The position numbers and the translations under genes are program-made. From an uncultured Myxococcales bacterium (GTDB lineage Bacteria; Myxococcota_A; UBA9042), in assembly GCA_903850505.1 (NCBI GenBank), contig CAINLT010000044.1, positions 1-39,536 of the forward strand: DNA of 39,536 bases, in the 5' to 3' direction. Within the stretch, counting starts at the first letter, position 1, and each line of letters begins with the position of its first letter. Shown here in pieces: positions 1-9,781 of this stretch. Below the pieces are notes generated by a model. That model worked only from the letters and a program-made list of their open reading frames with translations. It had not been told where the DNA came from and did no database searches.

Positions 1-1326
1 ACGGACAACGGCGATTCTCCGCTGCCTGCGGGTCGCAATGGCGCGGCGCGCGACCGATCGGTGCAGAAACTGCTGCGCGTGGGCACCTGGGGCCAGACGC
101 TGGTGCAGGAATCGGTGGATGGGCAGGGCGCGCGGCTGGTGCATGAAATCGCGGTGCGGCCGGGCGAGGTGGACGGCGCGCTGGCGCTTGTCGAGGCGTG
201 GCGGGCCTTTCACCATCCCACTTTGCACACGCTGCAGCATGGCACCGTCGCGCAGCCGGCCGGGAGTCCGGGGCAAGTCCTGCGGCTGGAGAGGCCGCTG
301 CCTCGCGGGACGCCGCTTGCCCAGGTGCTGCCGCGGGCGTCGCTGGGCGAAGACGCCGTTGCCGCGCTGTTTGTCGATCTGGCCAAGGGGCTTGCCGAGT
401 TGCACGCCGCGGGTCTTGTGGCGGGCAACCTGAGCGCGGAGACGCTGCTGCTCTGTCCGCCGGGCCAGGATGATGCCGCGCCGCTGCTGCTTGTTGACGC
501 CGGCTTGCCGGGGATTGTCATCGCCGCGAGCGGGCCGCTGGGCGACGTGGGCAATCCGCGCCTCGGGCAACTGCTTGCGGTGACGGAGGTTGTGGCTCCG
601 GAGGTCCTCGCCGGTCAAGCGCCAACGCCCGCGGCCGATGTCTTCGCACTTTGCGCCGTGCTGGGTGGGACGCTCCTCGGGCGCCCGGTTTTTGAGGCCG
701 CGAGCACGGCGGCGCTGCGGGCGGCGATGGCGCAAGGTCCGGCGCCGGCGGCGATGGCGGAATTGACGAACGCGGCGCCCCATCTCGCGGCGATCCTGCA
801 GCGCGGTCTGGCGGCGCAGCCGTGGGCGCGCGCGGGCGTGCTGGCGGAATTGATCGAAGCGCTGACCGCCCGCTGCGGCAGCTTGCCGACGACGCTTGCC
901 GATGAACGCACGGTGCTTGCGCCGTGGGCACCGGGTTCGCCGCTGATTGCCCTGGCCGCGTATGCGTCGTCCGTGCCGTGGTCCGCGCAGTTTCCGGAGA
1001 GCGCCGTGGTTGTCGCGTCCAGCGCGGCGGCTGCTGCCGGTCCGGAAGGTCAGGCCAAGCTGCGGGCAGCCCTGGATCAGCTCGAACTGGAGCGCCGGCG
1101 CGGCCAGACGCAGGCCGAAACCCAGGGGCGCAACGTCCTTTCGCGGCTCATCATCGTCGCGCTCTTTGCCTTGCTGGCGGCGGCCATTGCCGCGACCGCG
1201 GTGCGTCAAGCCCACCGCGCGCAGCTCGCGCTGCATCCGCAACGGGCGGCCGATACGCTCGCGCCGCCGCCCATCAAGCCGTTGCCCAAGGCGCGCGTGC
1301 TGTTTGAGACGCCGCCTCCGGAGTAA
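1..1326 (+). CDS. Membrane-anchored pseudokinase (Ser/Thr kinase-like), 5' end possibly outside window
   Basis: The frame is open from base 1. The first usable start is GTG at 61 (421 residues), but no Shine-Dalgarno precedes it and the upstream codons read like linker, so the gene probably begins before the window. Numbered from base 61, residues 3-280 follow the layout of a bacterial Ser/Thr kinase. The catalytic-loop equivalent at 115-131 (HAAGLVAGNLSAETLLL) lacks the HRD Asp (Asn123), the Lys two residues later and the loop Asn. The DFG equivalent is DAG (146-148) and an APE-like segment (VAPEV) follows. No VAIK-type lysine is evident. A single membrane helix lies near 365-388, followed by a short Pro-rich tail. 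Phosphotransfer is unlikely; a scaffolding or sensing role is inference. Kinase-fold assignment is fairly sure. Confidence 0.72.
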   Translation, partial: TDNGDSPLPAGRNGAARDRSVQKLLRVGTWGQTLVQESVDGQGARLVHEIAVRPGEVDGALALVEAWRAFHHPTLHTLQHGTVAQPAGSPGQVLRLERPLPRGTPLAQVLPRASLGEDAVAALFVDLAKGLAELHAAGLVAGNLSAETLLLCPPGQDDAAPLLLVDAGLPGIVIAASGPLGDVGNPRLGQLLAVTEVVAPEVLAGQAPTPAADVFALCAVLGGTLLGRPVFEAASTAALRAAMAQGPAPAAMAELTNAAPHLAAILQRGLAAQPWARAGVLAELIEALTARCGSLPTTLADERTVLAPWAPGSPLIALAAYASSVPWSAQFPESAVVVASSAAAAAGPEGQAKLRAALDQLELERRRGQTQAETQGRNVLSRLIIVALFALLAAAIAATAVRQAHRAQLALHPQRAADTLAPPPIKPLPKARVLFETPPPE

Positions 1327-1377
1327 CCGCCGCGCGGCAATCCTGCTATGCTCTCGCGCCTGATTCAGGAGCCGCGC

Positions 1378-2757
<1,380 letters not shown>

Positions 2758-2760
2758 CGC

Positions 2761-4629
2761 ATGCCGGTTGTTCGCTGGCGGTGGCCGCTCTACACGCTGG
2801 TCCTGGGTATTTCCGCCCTGGTCGCGCTGCCGCTTTGGCTTGTGCACGTGCTGCCCGCGGCGGGCTGGACGCAGAATCTGCACATTGCGCGCGTGCTTTC
2901 CGACGTGATGACGCGTGGCCCGGACGCGCTGCACGGGCGACTCTGGGTGCCGACGCCGGTGACGCTGGTGCCGTACGCGCTGGCGCTGCTGGGGCCCAAG
3001 ATCGGCTTCGCCATGGCTGCGCGCTTGGTCGCGACGCTGGCGCTGTTCGCGCTGCCGTGGGCGTGGATCGGCTGGCTGCGCGCGTCGGGACGCAGTCCGT
3101 GGCTGGTGGTGGCGGCGCTCCCGTGGTTGATGGGGCCGGCGTATCTGCAGGGCGACCTGCCGCTGCTGGTGGCGTGGCCGCTGTGGTTCTGGGCGCTCGC
3201 GGCGCAGTTGCAGGCGATGCGCGCAGGCGGCGCGTGGCGTTGGCTGCGGCTGGCGGTGCCGGTGGCGCTGTTGGCCGTGACCCAGCCCGTCGCGTTCCTG
3301 ACGATCCTCGGGCTGCTGCCGATCCTCGCGATCCTGCAGATCGGTCGCGCGGGGTGGCGGTCGGCGCTGCGGTCCCTGATCCTGACGCTGCTCGCGCTGT
3401 TGCCGGCGATCGCGCTGCTGGTGCCGTGGGTCGGCAAGATTCTCGCCTCGCTCGGCGGTACGCACGCGTTTGCCCAAGCGTGGCGGAGCGAGTGGTGGCT
3501 GCCGGGCGACAACTTCCGCCAGCTCGCGGATCTGTCCCTGGATGGCTTTGGCAACCACGGGCCGCGGATCGATTCGCTCAAGGAAATGCGCGAGCGCGTG
3601 GGTGAAATGCTGGCGTTTGCCTGGCTCCTCGCGCTGATGGTCTGGCTGGCGGCGGCGATGCGGCAGGCGCGCGAACGGCCCAAGCCTCAAGACGAACTCG
3701 CCAATCCGCATCCGGCGCACGCGCTGGCGGCCCTGACGCTCGCCTATTTCCTCCTGCCGGCGCGGCTGATTGCGCCGATTCCGCTGCTGCAGTTTTCCGG
3801 CCTGCTGCCGCCGGTCGTCGGGATGCTCGCTGCCCTGGCGCTTCCGCTGGACCCGCTGGCGCCGCCGCCGTCGATGCGGACGCGGACGTGGCTGGCTTCA
3901 GCCGTGCTCCTGATCGTCGTCGCGGTGCTGCCGGCGTTTGCGATGCGGTCGCTGCTCTTGGACAGCGTCGGGTTCGGGTCGATGACGCAGGCGCTTGCCA
4001 CGCTGCCGGTCGACCAGCGCGTCTGTACAGTGTCCGCGCGCAGCGATGTGCGGCATGTCCGCGCGGGCGTGCACGACGATCTGGCCGCTTGGCCGCTGAT
4101 CTTGCGCGGCGGCCTCGTCAACGAGCCGGTCCCGGACGTGCTGTGGACCCCGGTTGTCGAGTACGCCAACGGCCATCTGCCGTACCTGCCGCGCGCGCAG
4201 GATGTCCGCCTCGACGACGCGCGGGCGTGCACGTACATCGCGGTGTTTCGCGATCCCGGCGTGGCAGTAGATCAGATTGCCAAGCAGTTCAAGCCCTTGC
4301 CGCGCCTCTACAGCCGGGACATGTGGGAGATTTACCAGAACCTGCGCGCCACGCCTTGGCCGCCGCCGGTCTGGCTGACCCCGCAGACGGAGCGGATGAC
4401 CGCTTGCGCGACAGCGATGATCGGCCTGGTGCCCGTGCAAATGCCGCCCGAACAGGTGGAGACGATGCAGGCGCGCGCGCGGCTCGGGTGGAATATCCGC
4501 TGCGTGGACGTCGCGCCGCAGCCGCCGGAGCAACTGCCGGTCAACGCGCCCATGCGCCTGGCCGTGCCCATTCCCCAGCAACCGCCGCAGGCGCAGCGCG
4601 TGCCAGTGACGCCAACCGTGCTACACTAG
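2761..4629 (+). CDS. Polytopic membrane protein of unknown function, GT-C-like layout
   Basis: 622 residues. An N-terminal helix (about 9-30) is followed by many hydrophobic segments up to about residue 400, separated by short Arg-rich or Trp-rich loops. A largely soluble C-terminal part of about 200 residues follows and ends in a Pro/Gln-rich tail. The layout (many membrane helices, then an extracytoplasmic domain) resembles membrane glycosyltransferases of the GT-C type or O-antigen-type proteins. However, I see no DD/DE motif that I can defend in the first loop, so the enzyme assignment is only a guess. It starts 3 bp after the fumC stop, which suggests co-transcription. The C-terminal domain contains three Cys (VCTV, RACTY, TACAT), compatible with a periplasmic location. 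Confidence 0.6.
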   Translation: MPVVRWRWPLYTLVLGISALVALPLWLVHVLPAAGWTQNLHIARVLSDVMTRGPDALHGRLWVPTPVTLVPYALALLGPKIGFAMAARLVATLALFALPWAWIGWLRASGRSPWLVVAALPWLMGPAYLQGDLPLLVAWPLWFWALAAQLQAMRAGGAWRWLRLAVPVALLAVTQPVAFLTILGLLPILAILQIGRAGWRSALRSLILTLLALLPAIALLVPWVGKILASLGGTHAFAQAWRSEWWLPGDNFRQLADLSLDGFGNHGPRIDSLKEMRERVGEMLAFAWLLALMVWLAAAMRQARERPKPQDELANPHPAHALAALTLAYFLLPARLIAPIPLLQFSGLLPPVVGMLAALALPLDPLAPPPSMRTRTWLASAVLLIVVAVLPAFAMRSLLLDSVGFGSMTQALATLPVDQRVCTVSARSDVRHVRAGVHDDLAAWPLILRGGLVNEPVPDVLWTPVVEYANGHLPYLPRAQDVRLDDARACTYIAVFRDPGVAVDQIAKQFKPLPRLYSRDMWEIYQNLRATPWPPPVWLTPQTERMTACATAMIGLVPVQMPPEQVETMQARARLGWNIRCVDVAPQPPEQLPVNAPMRLAVPIPQQPPQAQRVPVTPTVLH

Positions 4630-4644
4630 CCCAAGTGCCGTGTG

Positions 4645-5706
4645 ATGGCGGCGAACAAGGTCTCCGTGGGTCAGCCGCTGTTTTCTGTCTTCGGCATTCC
4701 GGTGCACGTGTCGATCTGGCACTTGCTGACGCTGCTCTTCTTCTTTCAAACCTCGTTCCAGAACGGCGTGGAGTTCGGCTTGGCGATGCTGTTCGCTGCG
4801 AGCGCCTCGGTCTTTCTGCATGAGATGGGCCACGCGCTGACGAGCCGGCATTTTGGCCTGCAGCCGACGGTCGTCCTGACCGGCTTTGGCGGCTTCACGT
4901 CGCATCAGCCGGCACGGCGGCCGCGGGACGAGTTCCTGGTCGTGGCGGCCGGACCGACGATGAACTTCGTGCTCGCTGGCTGCCTGTTTGGCCTGCACAC
5001 GGCGTTCGCGGGTGAGGACGGCGACACCGGCTTCGCCCAAGTGCTGATGTCGCAGATCATTTTTCTCAATATCTTCTGGGGGATCTACAACCTCCTGCCG
5101 ATCATGCCGCTGGATGGCGGGCAGTTGCTGCGGGTGACGCTGCGGCGGTTCGTCAAGAAGTCGCTGAATGCCGATCGCTGGACGCACCGGGTCGGGCTCG
5201 TGCTGGGCGCCGTGATGGCCGTGTTCTTTGCCGTGCAGTTCCACAGCGTGTTTGGCGCGGTGCTGCTGGGCCTCGCGGCGTTTGAGAACTACCGCGCGCT
5301 GCAGAACGTCAACAACATGGACGCTGACTACCGCGCGGACCGACCGCATGAGCGCGTCGGCGAACTGCTGCGGCAGGCGCGAACGGCGTTTGAGGCGCGC
5401 GATTTTGAGGCCGCGATGCGGTTCTGCCATCACGCCCGTGCGGAGCCGGAATTGTCCCCGGCCGAGATTCGCCACACGTGGCACATCCTCGCGATCTCGG
5501 CGGCGAGTGTGGGCGACCTCGACGACGCGATTCGCTTCGCCGAACGCGTGCCCAATTCTCCGGAGATGGCGCAGGTCCAGGCGTCGTGCCTGCTGAGCCT
5601 CGGCGATGCCGCGCGCATCCGCACATTCCTGCGGTCGCCCGCCGCCCTGCAGTTGACGCCGGAACGTCTGGACGAGCTCCGGGCGCTCTCGCGCAACGAC
5701 GCGTAG
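4645..5706 (+). CDS. M50-family (site-2 protease) membrane metalloprotease with TPR-like tail
   Basis: Zinc metalloprotease that would cleave substrates within or near the membrane. The HEMGH zinc motif (residues 59-63) lies in a hydrophobic helix. The second motif (N149, then LPIMPLDGGQ with Asp157) supplies the third ligand, as in SpoIVFB/S2P proteins. About five membrane helices occupy residues 1-220. No CBS or PDZ domain is visible. Instead residues 235-345 are soluble and helical with alternating Ala/Leu pairs typical of TPR repeats, probably a substrate- or partner-binding tail. ATG 4645 follows an in-frame GTG at 4642 and both are possible; neither has a strong ribosome site. An extended -10-like TGCTACACT (4619-4627) overlaps the end of the previous gene. 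The substrate is unknown. Confidence 0.85.
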   Translation: MAANKVSVGQPLFSVFGIPVHVSIWHLLTLLFFFQTSFQNGVEFGLAMLFAASASVFLHEMGHALTSRHFGLQPTVVLTGFGGFTSHQPARRPRDEFLVVAAGPTMNFVLAGCLFGLHTAFAGEDGDTGFAQVLMSQIIFLNIFWGIYNLLPIMPLDGGQLLRVTLRRFVKKSLNADRWTHRVGLVLGAVMAVFFAVQFHSVFGAVLLGLAAFENYRALQNVNNMDADYRADRPHERVGELLRQARTAFEARDFEAAMRFCHHARAEPELSPAEIRHTWHILAISAASVGDLDDAIRFAERVPNSPEMAQVQASCLLSLGDAARIRTFLRSPAALQLTPERLDELRALSRNDA

Positions 5707-5733
5707 CCCGCCAATCCGCCGCTCTCCCACGTG

Positions 5734-5762
5734 TTGACACTGCCGCAGCGGCCAACGATCAT
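5734..5762 (+). promoter_or_regulatory. Candidate sigma-70 promoter for the HEAT-repeat operon
   Basis: A perfect -35 hexamer TTGACA (5734-5739) is followed after 17 bp by GATCAT (5757-5762), a 4 of 6 match to the -10 consensus. It lies in the 90-bp gap between the M50 gene and the ATG at 5797, the right place to drive the following four genes. Not experimentally supported. Confidence 0.4.
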
Positions 5763-5796
5763 GCCCGCGCCCGCGCGCTTGCGGACCAGGATAGCC

Positions 5797-7677
5797 ATGC
5801 GCCTCTCTCGCTTTGCCCTTCGCTTGTCCATTGCCCTGACCTTGCCGGCCCTCGCCGTGCCCGCGCTCGCGGCGCCCAAAGTGGTGCTGAAGCCCAAGGA
5901 TCAGGCGCTCTCGATCCTGCACAACGCGCTCAAGTCGGCGGACTTTGCCGCGCGCGGCATGGCGTATCGCGGCGCAGCGTTCGACAAGGCCAACAAGGAT
6001 CTGCAGAAGCAGCTGGAAGACGGCATGTTGGACCCGCAATGGGTCGTGCGGCGCGGCGTGGCGGAAGCCATGTATGCGAGCAAGAATCCCAAGTGGGCGC
6101 AGATCATCAAGGAAGCGCTGGGTCTGGCGGTGATTTCGCCGTATGACACGCTGCCGGCGCTGGACGAGATTGCCGACAAGGACGCGATTCCGCTGCTGCT
6201 GGCCGTGCTTTCCGACAAGGAAAACCCGCTGCAGGACAAGATCATGACCGCGATGGTCAACCGCAATCGGCCGAATCTCGCGGCGGTGCTGGTGGCGTCG
6301 CTCAATTCCAAGGATTCGCTCGCGCAGGCGACGGCGGTCAAGGGCGTGGCGCAGCTGGATCCGGTGCTGCAGCCCAAGGTGCTCGACGCGGTGGCGAAGG
6401 CGCAGGGCGGCAACGACGACGTCGTGAAGTCGCTGCTGGCGGTCGCGGAGAAGACCGACGAGCGCGTGCCGGTGGCGTTCCTGAGCGCGGTGAAGTCAAA
6501 GGACCCGATCCTCTCGGCCAGGGCGCTGGCGATTCGCGCGCTGCACGATGACCGCACGGTGGCCAAGGCGCTGCTTGCCGTGTGCCAGAAAGCGACGGGC
6601 AAGGACCAGGTTGAGCTGCTGAACGCATTTCGCCGCGTCGCGGGCAAAGACGACGTGAGCGGCCTGAAGTCGATCATCAACGGCGCGCCGTCGCCGGATT
6701 TGCTGTTCGCGGTGTATGAAATCCTCGCGCGGCTCGGCGATCGCTCGATGTCACAGGAAGCGGCCAAGCTGGCGGAGTCGACGGACACGGACGTGCGCGC
6801 GACCGGCGTGTTCTACCTCGGCTGGGTGAGCGGTCCGGGCCGGCTGAAGGAAATGCACCAGTACCTGGACGACGGCATCCCCGCGGTGCGTCTGGCGGCC
6901 GCGCGCGTGCTGGGCTACATCCAGTCGCCAGTGTCCGTGGCGCCGATCAAGGAAGCCATCGAGCGCGAGCAGAGCGAAAGCGTGCGTCTGGAGCTGATCA
7001 AGGCGCTCGCGTCGATCAAGTCCAAGACCGCGTACGAAGCGCTGATGTTCTTCACCCGCGAGAAGGATCCGCTGGTGCGGCGGACGGTCGTGCGCGCGCT
7101 GGCGGAGTCGGGCGAATCGGCGGTGCGGCCGGGCCTGCAGAACGCGCTGAACGACAATGACCCGCGGATTCGCGCGGAGGCCGTGCGCGGCTTCATCCTG
7201 AGCGACATCGCGCAGGCCGTGAAGATCTGGGAGCGCGCGCTCAAGTGGCTGCCGCGCGGCGTCATGTTGGAGCTGACCCACGAGCTGACCAAGACGATGG
7301 AAGGCTTCCTGGAGATCGCGCTGTTCAAGTCTGGAACGGACGAAAATGGCTTGGCGTTGCGCGAAGAGGCGTTGATCGGTCTGCATCTGCTGCCGGAGTC
7401 GGAGGGCAAGGTGCTGCACAAGGTGTTGCAGAATTCCGACGACGAAGACCTGCGGATTCGCATGCTGACCGCGCTGTTCGCGCTGGAAGGCAAGAAAGTC
7501 GCGCCGGAGATCAAGTCGCTGGCGCTGTCGTCGGGTCCGCGCTCGCGCGTGGCGGCGATCCGGATGCTCGGCAAGCTGAAGGGCGACAAGGAAGCGACTG
7601 AGCTGCTCGTGAAGTTCCTGGACGACACCGACGAGCGCGTGCGGGTGTCGGCGGCGCTGACGCTCCTGGGCGGCTGA
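5797..7677 (+). CDS. Exported HEAT-repeat protein
   Basis: 626 residues. ATG 5797 is chosen because the product then starts with a clean Sec signal peptide (MRLSRFALRLSIALTLPALA, cleavage near AALAAP) and AGGA lies seven to ten bases upstream. The open frame extends to a GTG at 5731, but that leader would bury the signal peptide. The mature protein is a tandem array of short helical pairs with recurrent patterns such as DTDVRATGVFYLGW, DDGIPAVRLAAARVLGYI, KDPLVRRTVVRALAESG and DDTDERVRVSAALTLLGG. These are HEAT or PBS-lyase-type repeats, which usually act as protein-binding scaffolds. It is followed 3 bp later by a second HEAT-repeat lipoprotein, so the two probably work together in the periplasm. 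The partner is unknown. Confidence 0.85.
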   Translation: MRLSRFALRLSIALTLPALAVPALAAPKVVLKPKDQALSILHNALKSADFAARGMAYRGAAFDKANKDLQKQLEDGMLDPQWVVRRGVAEAMYASKNPKWAQIIKEALGLAVISPYDTLPALDEIADKDAIPLLLAVLSDKENPLQDKIMTAMVNRNRPNLAAVLVASLNSKDSLAQATAVKGVAQLDPVLQPKVLDAVAKAQGGNDDVVKSLLAVAEKTDERVPVAFLSAVKSKDPILSARALAIRALHDDRTVAKALLAVCQKATGKDQVELLNAFRRVAGKDDVSGLKSIINGAPSPDLLFAVYEILARLGDRSMSQEAAKLAESTDTDVRATGVFYLGWVSGPGRLKEMHQYLDDGIPAVRLAAARVLGYIQSPVSVAPIKEAIEREQSESVRLELIKALASIKSKTAYEALMFFTREKDPLVRRTVVRALAESGESAVRPGLQNALNDNDPRIRAEAVRGFILSDIAQAVKIWERALKWLPRGVMLELTHELTKTMEGFLEIALFKSGTDENGLALREEALIGLHLLPESEGKVLHKVLQNSDDEDLRIRMLTALFALEGKKVAPEIKSLALSSGPRSRVAAIRMLGKLKGDKEATELLVKFLDDTDERVRVSAALTLLGG

Positions 7678-7680
7678 GTC

Positions 7681-8451
7681 TTGCAGAAGTTCACACACCG
7701 ATGGCTGCTGCTTCCGACGCTCCTGGCGGGCTGTGCGCAGGCGCCTGCGCCGTTGGCGACCCGCGACTATCCGCTGGAGGCGGACGCGCTGCTGCACGGC
7801 CTGGGGCCGAGCCAGACCTGCCGCAACGACCGCGATTGTCAGGAAGGCGCGGTGCGCGCCGTGTGTACGCTGGGCACGTGCTTTGGCCTGCTGACAACCG
7901 ATGAGCGCGTGACCCGTGCGCTGCTCGTCGAGCGACTGGCGGCGGCGGATGCCCCGGTGCAGGCGGAAACCCTGAAGCCGCTGCTCGCGGCGCTGTCGAG
8001 CGACACGACGACGAACGGCCAGAAGATGGCGGCGATCGACGGTTTGGCGGCGGTGACGGCGAAGAAGCCGAACGACGAGGTCACGGTCGCGCTGCGGCTT
8101 TTTGCCGCCCACAAGGATGAATCGTTGGCGGCGACGGCGCGGCTGGCGCTGGGGCGTGCGGGCGATGCGACGGTGCGGCCGGCGCTGCTGGAAGATTTGA
8201 CCCGGGGTACGGAGTTGTTGCGTGCGGAGGCAGCGCGGGCGTTGGCGTCGGCTGTGCAGGATCCGGGCGTCCAGAAGGCGCTGGTGGCGGCGCTGGCGGA
8301 TGGCTCGCCGGTGGTGCAATTGGCGGCGCTGCGGGCGCTGACGCCGGTGGCGCGTACCGCGATCGTGGCGGGGAAGCTCAGTGAGTTGGCGGCGCGAACG
8401 CCGGCGTTTCGCTACGAAGTGGAACAGTTGCTGGCGGGAGGTGTGAAGTGA
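7681..8451 (+). CDS. HEAT-repeat lipoprotein
   Basis: 256 residues from a TTG start directly after the stop of the preceding HEAT gene. The start is supported by the signal peptide that follows (WLLLPTLLAGC, lipobox Leu-Ala-Gly-Cys, Cys18). Residues 45-65 hold a compact Cys-rich segment (CRNDRDCQEG, then VCTLGTCFG) with spacing like the small disulfide knots common in lipoproteins of Myxococcota. The rest is helical repeats (SLAATARLALGRAGDATVR, GTELLRAEAARALASAV, SPVVQLAALRALTPVAR) of the HEAT type. Its last four bases overlap the next gene, so translation is probably coupled. A structural or scaffolding role in the envelope is inferred from architecture only. Confidence 0.78.
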   Translation: MQKFTHRWLLLPTLLAGCAQAPAPLATRDYPLEADALLHGLGPSQTCRNDRDCQEGAVRAVCTLGTCFGLLTTDERVTRALLVERLAAADAPVQAETLKPLLAALSSDTTTNGQKMAAIDGLAAVTAKKPNDEVTVALRLFAAHKDESLAATARLALGRAGDATVRPALLEDLTRGTELLRAEAARALASAVQDPGVQKALVAALADGSPVVQLAALRALTPVARTAIVAGKLSELAARTPAFRYEVEQLLAGGVK

Positions 8452-9170
8452 AGCGAGTCCTGACCGTCCTGCTGCTGGCGGTCACAGCCCACGGCTGTGG
8501 CAAGTCTTCAGAACCACAAGAAGAACAAGCCGCGCCGGTGGCATTGCCGAAGCCGCCGACGGTCTCAGACTCGGGTGGGCCCTACGTGCTGCGGTACTTT
8601 TCAGCGGCGGCTGGCGAGTTTGTTGCCGCGAAGACGCCCGCGGAGGTGCCCGAGGGCGCGCGCGGACAAGTGCTCGTGGCGCCAGAGGACCCGAACCTGC
8701 AGGGACCGTGGCTGTTTGTCGCCGATCTGACGAAGAAGGCCGGCAACGCCTATGAAGTGCGCGTCATCGATCGCGCCGAGATTGAGAAGCAGCTTGCCGC
8801 GGCCAAACCGGCACCCGAACCCGCCGCAGCTGCGCCAGAAGCCGCGCAGGAGCCCGCGGCGCCCGCCGTGGCTGGCCAGCCCGCGCCGCAACCGGCGGCC
8901 GTGGCAGCGCGCGACAACGACGTCATCATCTACCGCACGTCCTGGTGCGGGTACTGCAAGAAGGCCGCCGAGTACTTGCGGGCCAAGGGCGTGAAGTTCG
9001 TCGAGAAGGATATTGAGAAAGACCCCAAGGCGCGTCAGGACATGCTGGCCCGCGCGCAGAAGGCGGGTGTCCCGCAGTCGTCCTTGCAGGGCGTGCCGAT
9101 CTTGGCGGTGAGGGGCAAAATCATAACGGGTTTTGACCGAAACGCGATCGACAGAGCCCTTGGCGGCTAG
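8448..9170 (+). CDS. Lipoprotein-like protein with C-terminal glutaredoxin domain
   Basis: 240 residues. The GTG start overlaps the preceding stop (GTGA) and is preceded by GGAGG. The N-terminus is a signal peptide with a weak lipobox (TAHGC, Cys17). Residues 45-115 form a small domain of unknown type. An Ala/Pro-rich linker (about 117-155) leads to a glutaredoxin domain with the redox site CGYC at 167-170 (context RTSWCGYCKKA) and the GVPILAVRGKIITGFD segment that carries the cis-proline and glutathione-binding region. Glutaredoxins are normally cytoplasmic. An exported, tethered one suggests thiol-disulfide exchange outside the cytoplasm, perhaps acting on the Cys-rich lipoprotein encoded just before it; that link is inference. 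The glutaredoxin call itself is secure. Confidence 0.85.
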   Translation: MKRVLTVLLLAVTAHGCGKSSEPQEEQAAPVALPKPPTVSDSGGPYVLRYFSAAAGEFVAAKTPAEVPEGARGQVLVAPEDPNLQGPWLFVADLTKKAGNAYEVRVIDRAEIEKQLAAAKPAPEPAAAAPEAAQEPAAPAVAGQPAPQPAAVAARDNDVIIYRTSWCGYCKKAAEYLRAKGVKFVEKDIEKDPKARQDMLARAQKAGVPQSSLQGVPILAVRGKIITGFDRNAIDRALGG

Positions 9171-9242
9171 CGAAATAATTGACCCGCGCGCCAGTCGCGC
9201 CATCCTGTGGGCACGCGGCCGATGCCGCTTGGGACTCTGCGG

Positions 9243-9551
9243 ATGGCCACGGACAACGTCATTACCCTGCACAACCACCGCGTTGCGCTCCATCGCGGCA
9301 ATGCCCATCAGGCGCCGGATCTGGAGACGCAGGCTGAGTCGATCGACCAGGACGGCGTGCACTTGAACGACGTCGGAGCGCTCGACCTCGGCCGGTACGT
9401 GTGGATGGACCTGAACGTCGACGAAGGCGAACCGGTCCGCGCGCTTGGCGAAGTGCAGCCGCGGGATCCGCTGACGCTGGCGCTCGATATCAAGTTCAAG
9501 CACCTGTTCCCCGACCAGAAACGGCGGTTGATGCACGCGCTGGGGAAGTAG
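9243..9551 (+). CDS. Small PilZ-like protein
   Basis: 102 residues from ATG 9243; in-frame starts at 9207 (GTG) and 9222 (ATG) are possible and none has a strong ribosome site. The C-terminal 55 residues (GRYVWMDLNVDEGEPVRALG, then DIKFKHLFPDQKRRLMHAL) look like the second half of a PilZ domain: strand, acidic turn, GxV strand, then the xIKFxxL..xxxxxL ending. I do not see the RxxxR and D/NxSxxG c-di-GMP-binding motifs, so it is probably a non-binding or adaptor type. It lies downstream of the glutaredoxin gene with 72 bp between, and is followed by a hairpin and a long non-coding stretch. Assignment moderate; it could be an unrelated small beta protein. Confidence 0.5.
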   Translation: MATDNVITLHNHRVALHRGNAHQAPDLETQAESIDQDGVHLNDVGALDLGRYVWMDLNVDEGEPVRALGEVQPRDPLTLALDIKFKHLFPDQKRRLMHALGK

Positions 9552-9558
9552 AAATCCG

Positions 9559-9586
9559 GGAGGCGCAAGGCGCTCAACTCGCCTCC
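9559..9586 (+). terminator. Hairpin after the PilZ-like gene
   Basis: GGAGGCG (9559-9565) and CGCCTCC (9580-9586) form a perfect 7-bp stem with a 14-nt loop, 7 bp after the stop codon at 9551. No T-tract follows, so intrinsic termination is uncertain; it may stall polymerase or protect the 3' end. Confidence 0.35.
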
Positions 9587-9639
9587 GCCGCCGCTGGATC
9601 AGGCAGTCACGGCCTCCCAGTCCCGAACAGCCCGACTAA

Positions 9640-9781
9640 CCGGGATTGCATTGCCAGCTGTGGCGTAACCTAGTTCACTTGGGCGAATCCCGGCTGCCGC
9701 CGGGACCGGGCTGGCGGTCGGCCCCGAAGGGCCGACTCGTGACGCGTTTGGCACGCCAAACGCGCCACGACCGCGAAGCGG
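9640..9781 (-). ncRNA. Candidate structured RNA (consecutive perfect hairpins)
   Basis: Three perfect stems follow one another. CCGGGATT (9640-9647) pairs with AATCCCGG (9686-9693) and encloses a smaller GCCA/TGGC hairpin. GTCGGCCC (9717-9724) pairs with GGGCCGAC (9729-9736) around four bases. CGCGTTTGGC (9743-9752) pairs with GCCAAACGCG (9755-9764). A short CCGC/GCGG stem at 9771-9781 follows. Read on the minus strand, the second loop is UUCG closed by C-G, the ultrastable tetraloop typical of structured RNAs, which is why I place it on that strand. I could not match it to RNase P RNA, tmRNA, SRP RNA or a known riboswitch. It could instead be a dispersed palindromic DNA repeat. Confidence 0.4.

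Noticed and set aside
4621..6039. Minus-strand open frame of 472 codons
   Set aside because: Shadow of the M50 protease gene, which has clear zinc motifs on the plus strand.
6751..8319. Minus-strand open frame of 522 codons
   Set aside because: Shadow of the HEAT-repeat genes; no signal, domain or ribosome site.
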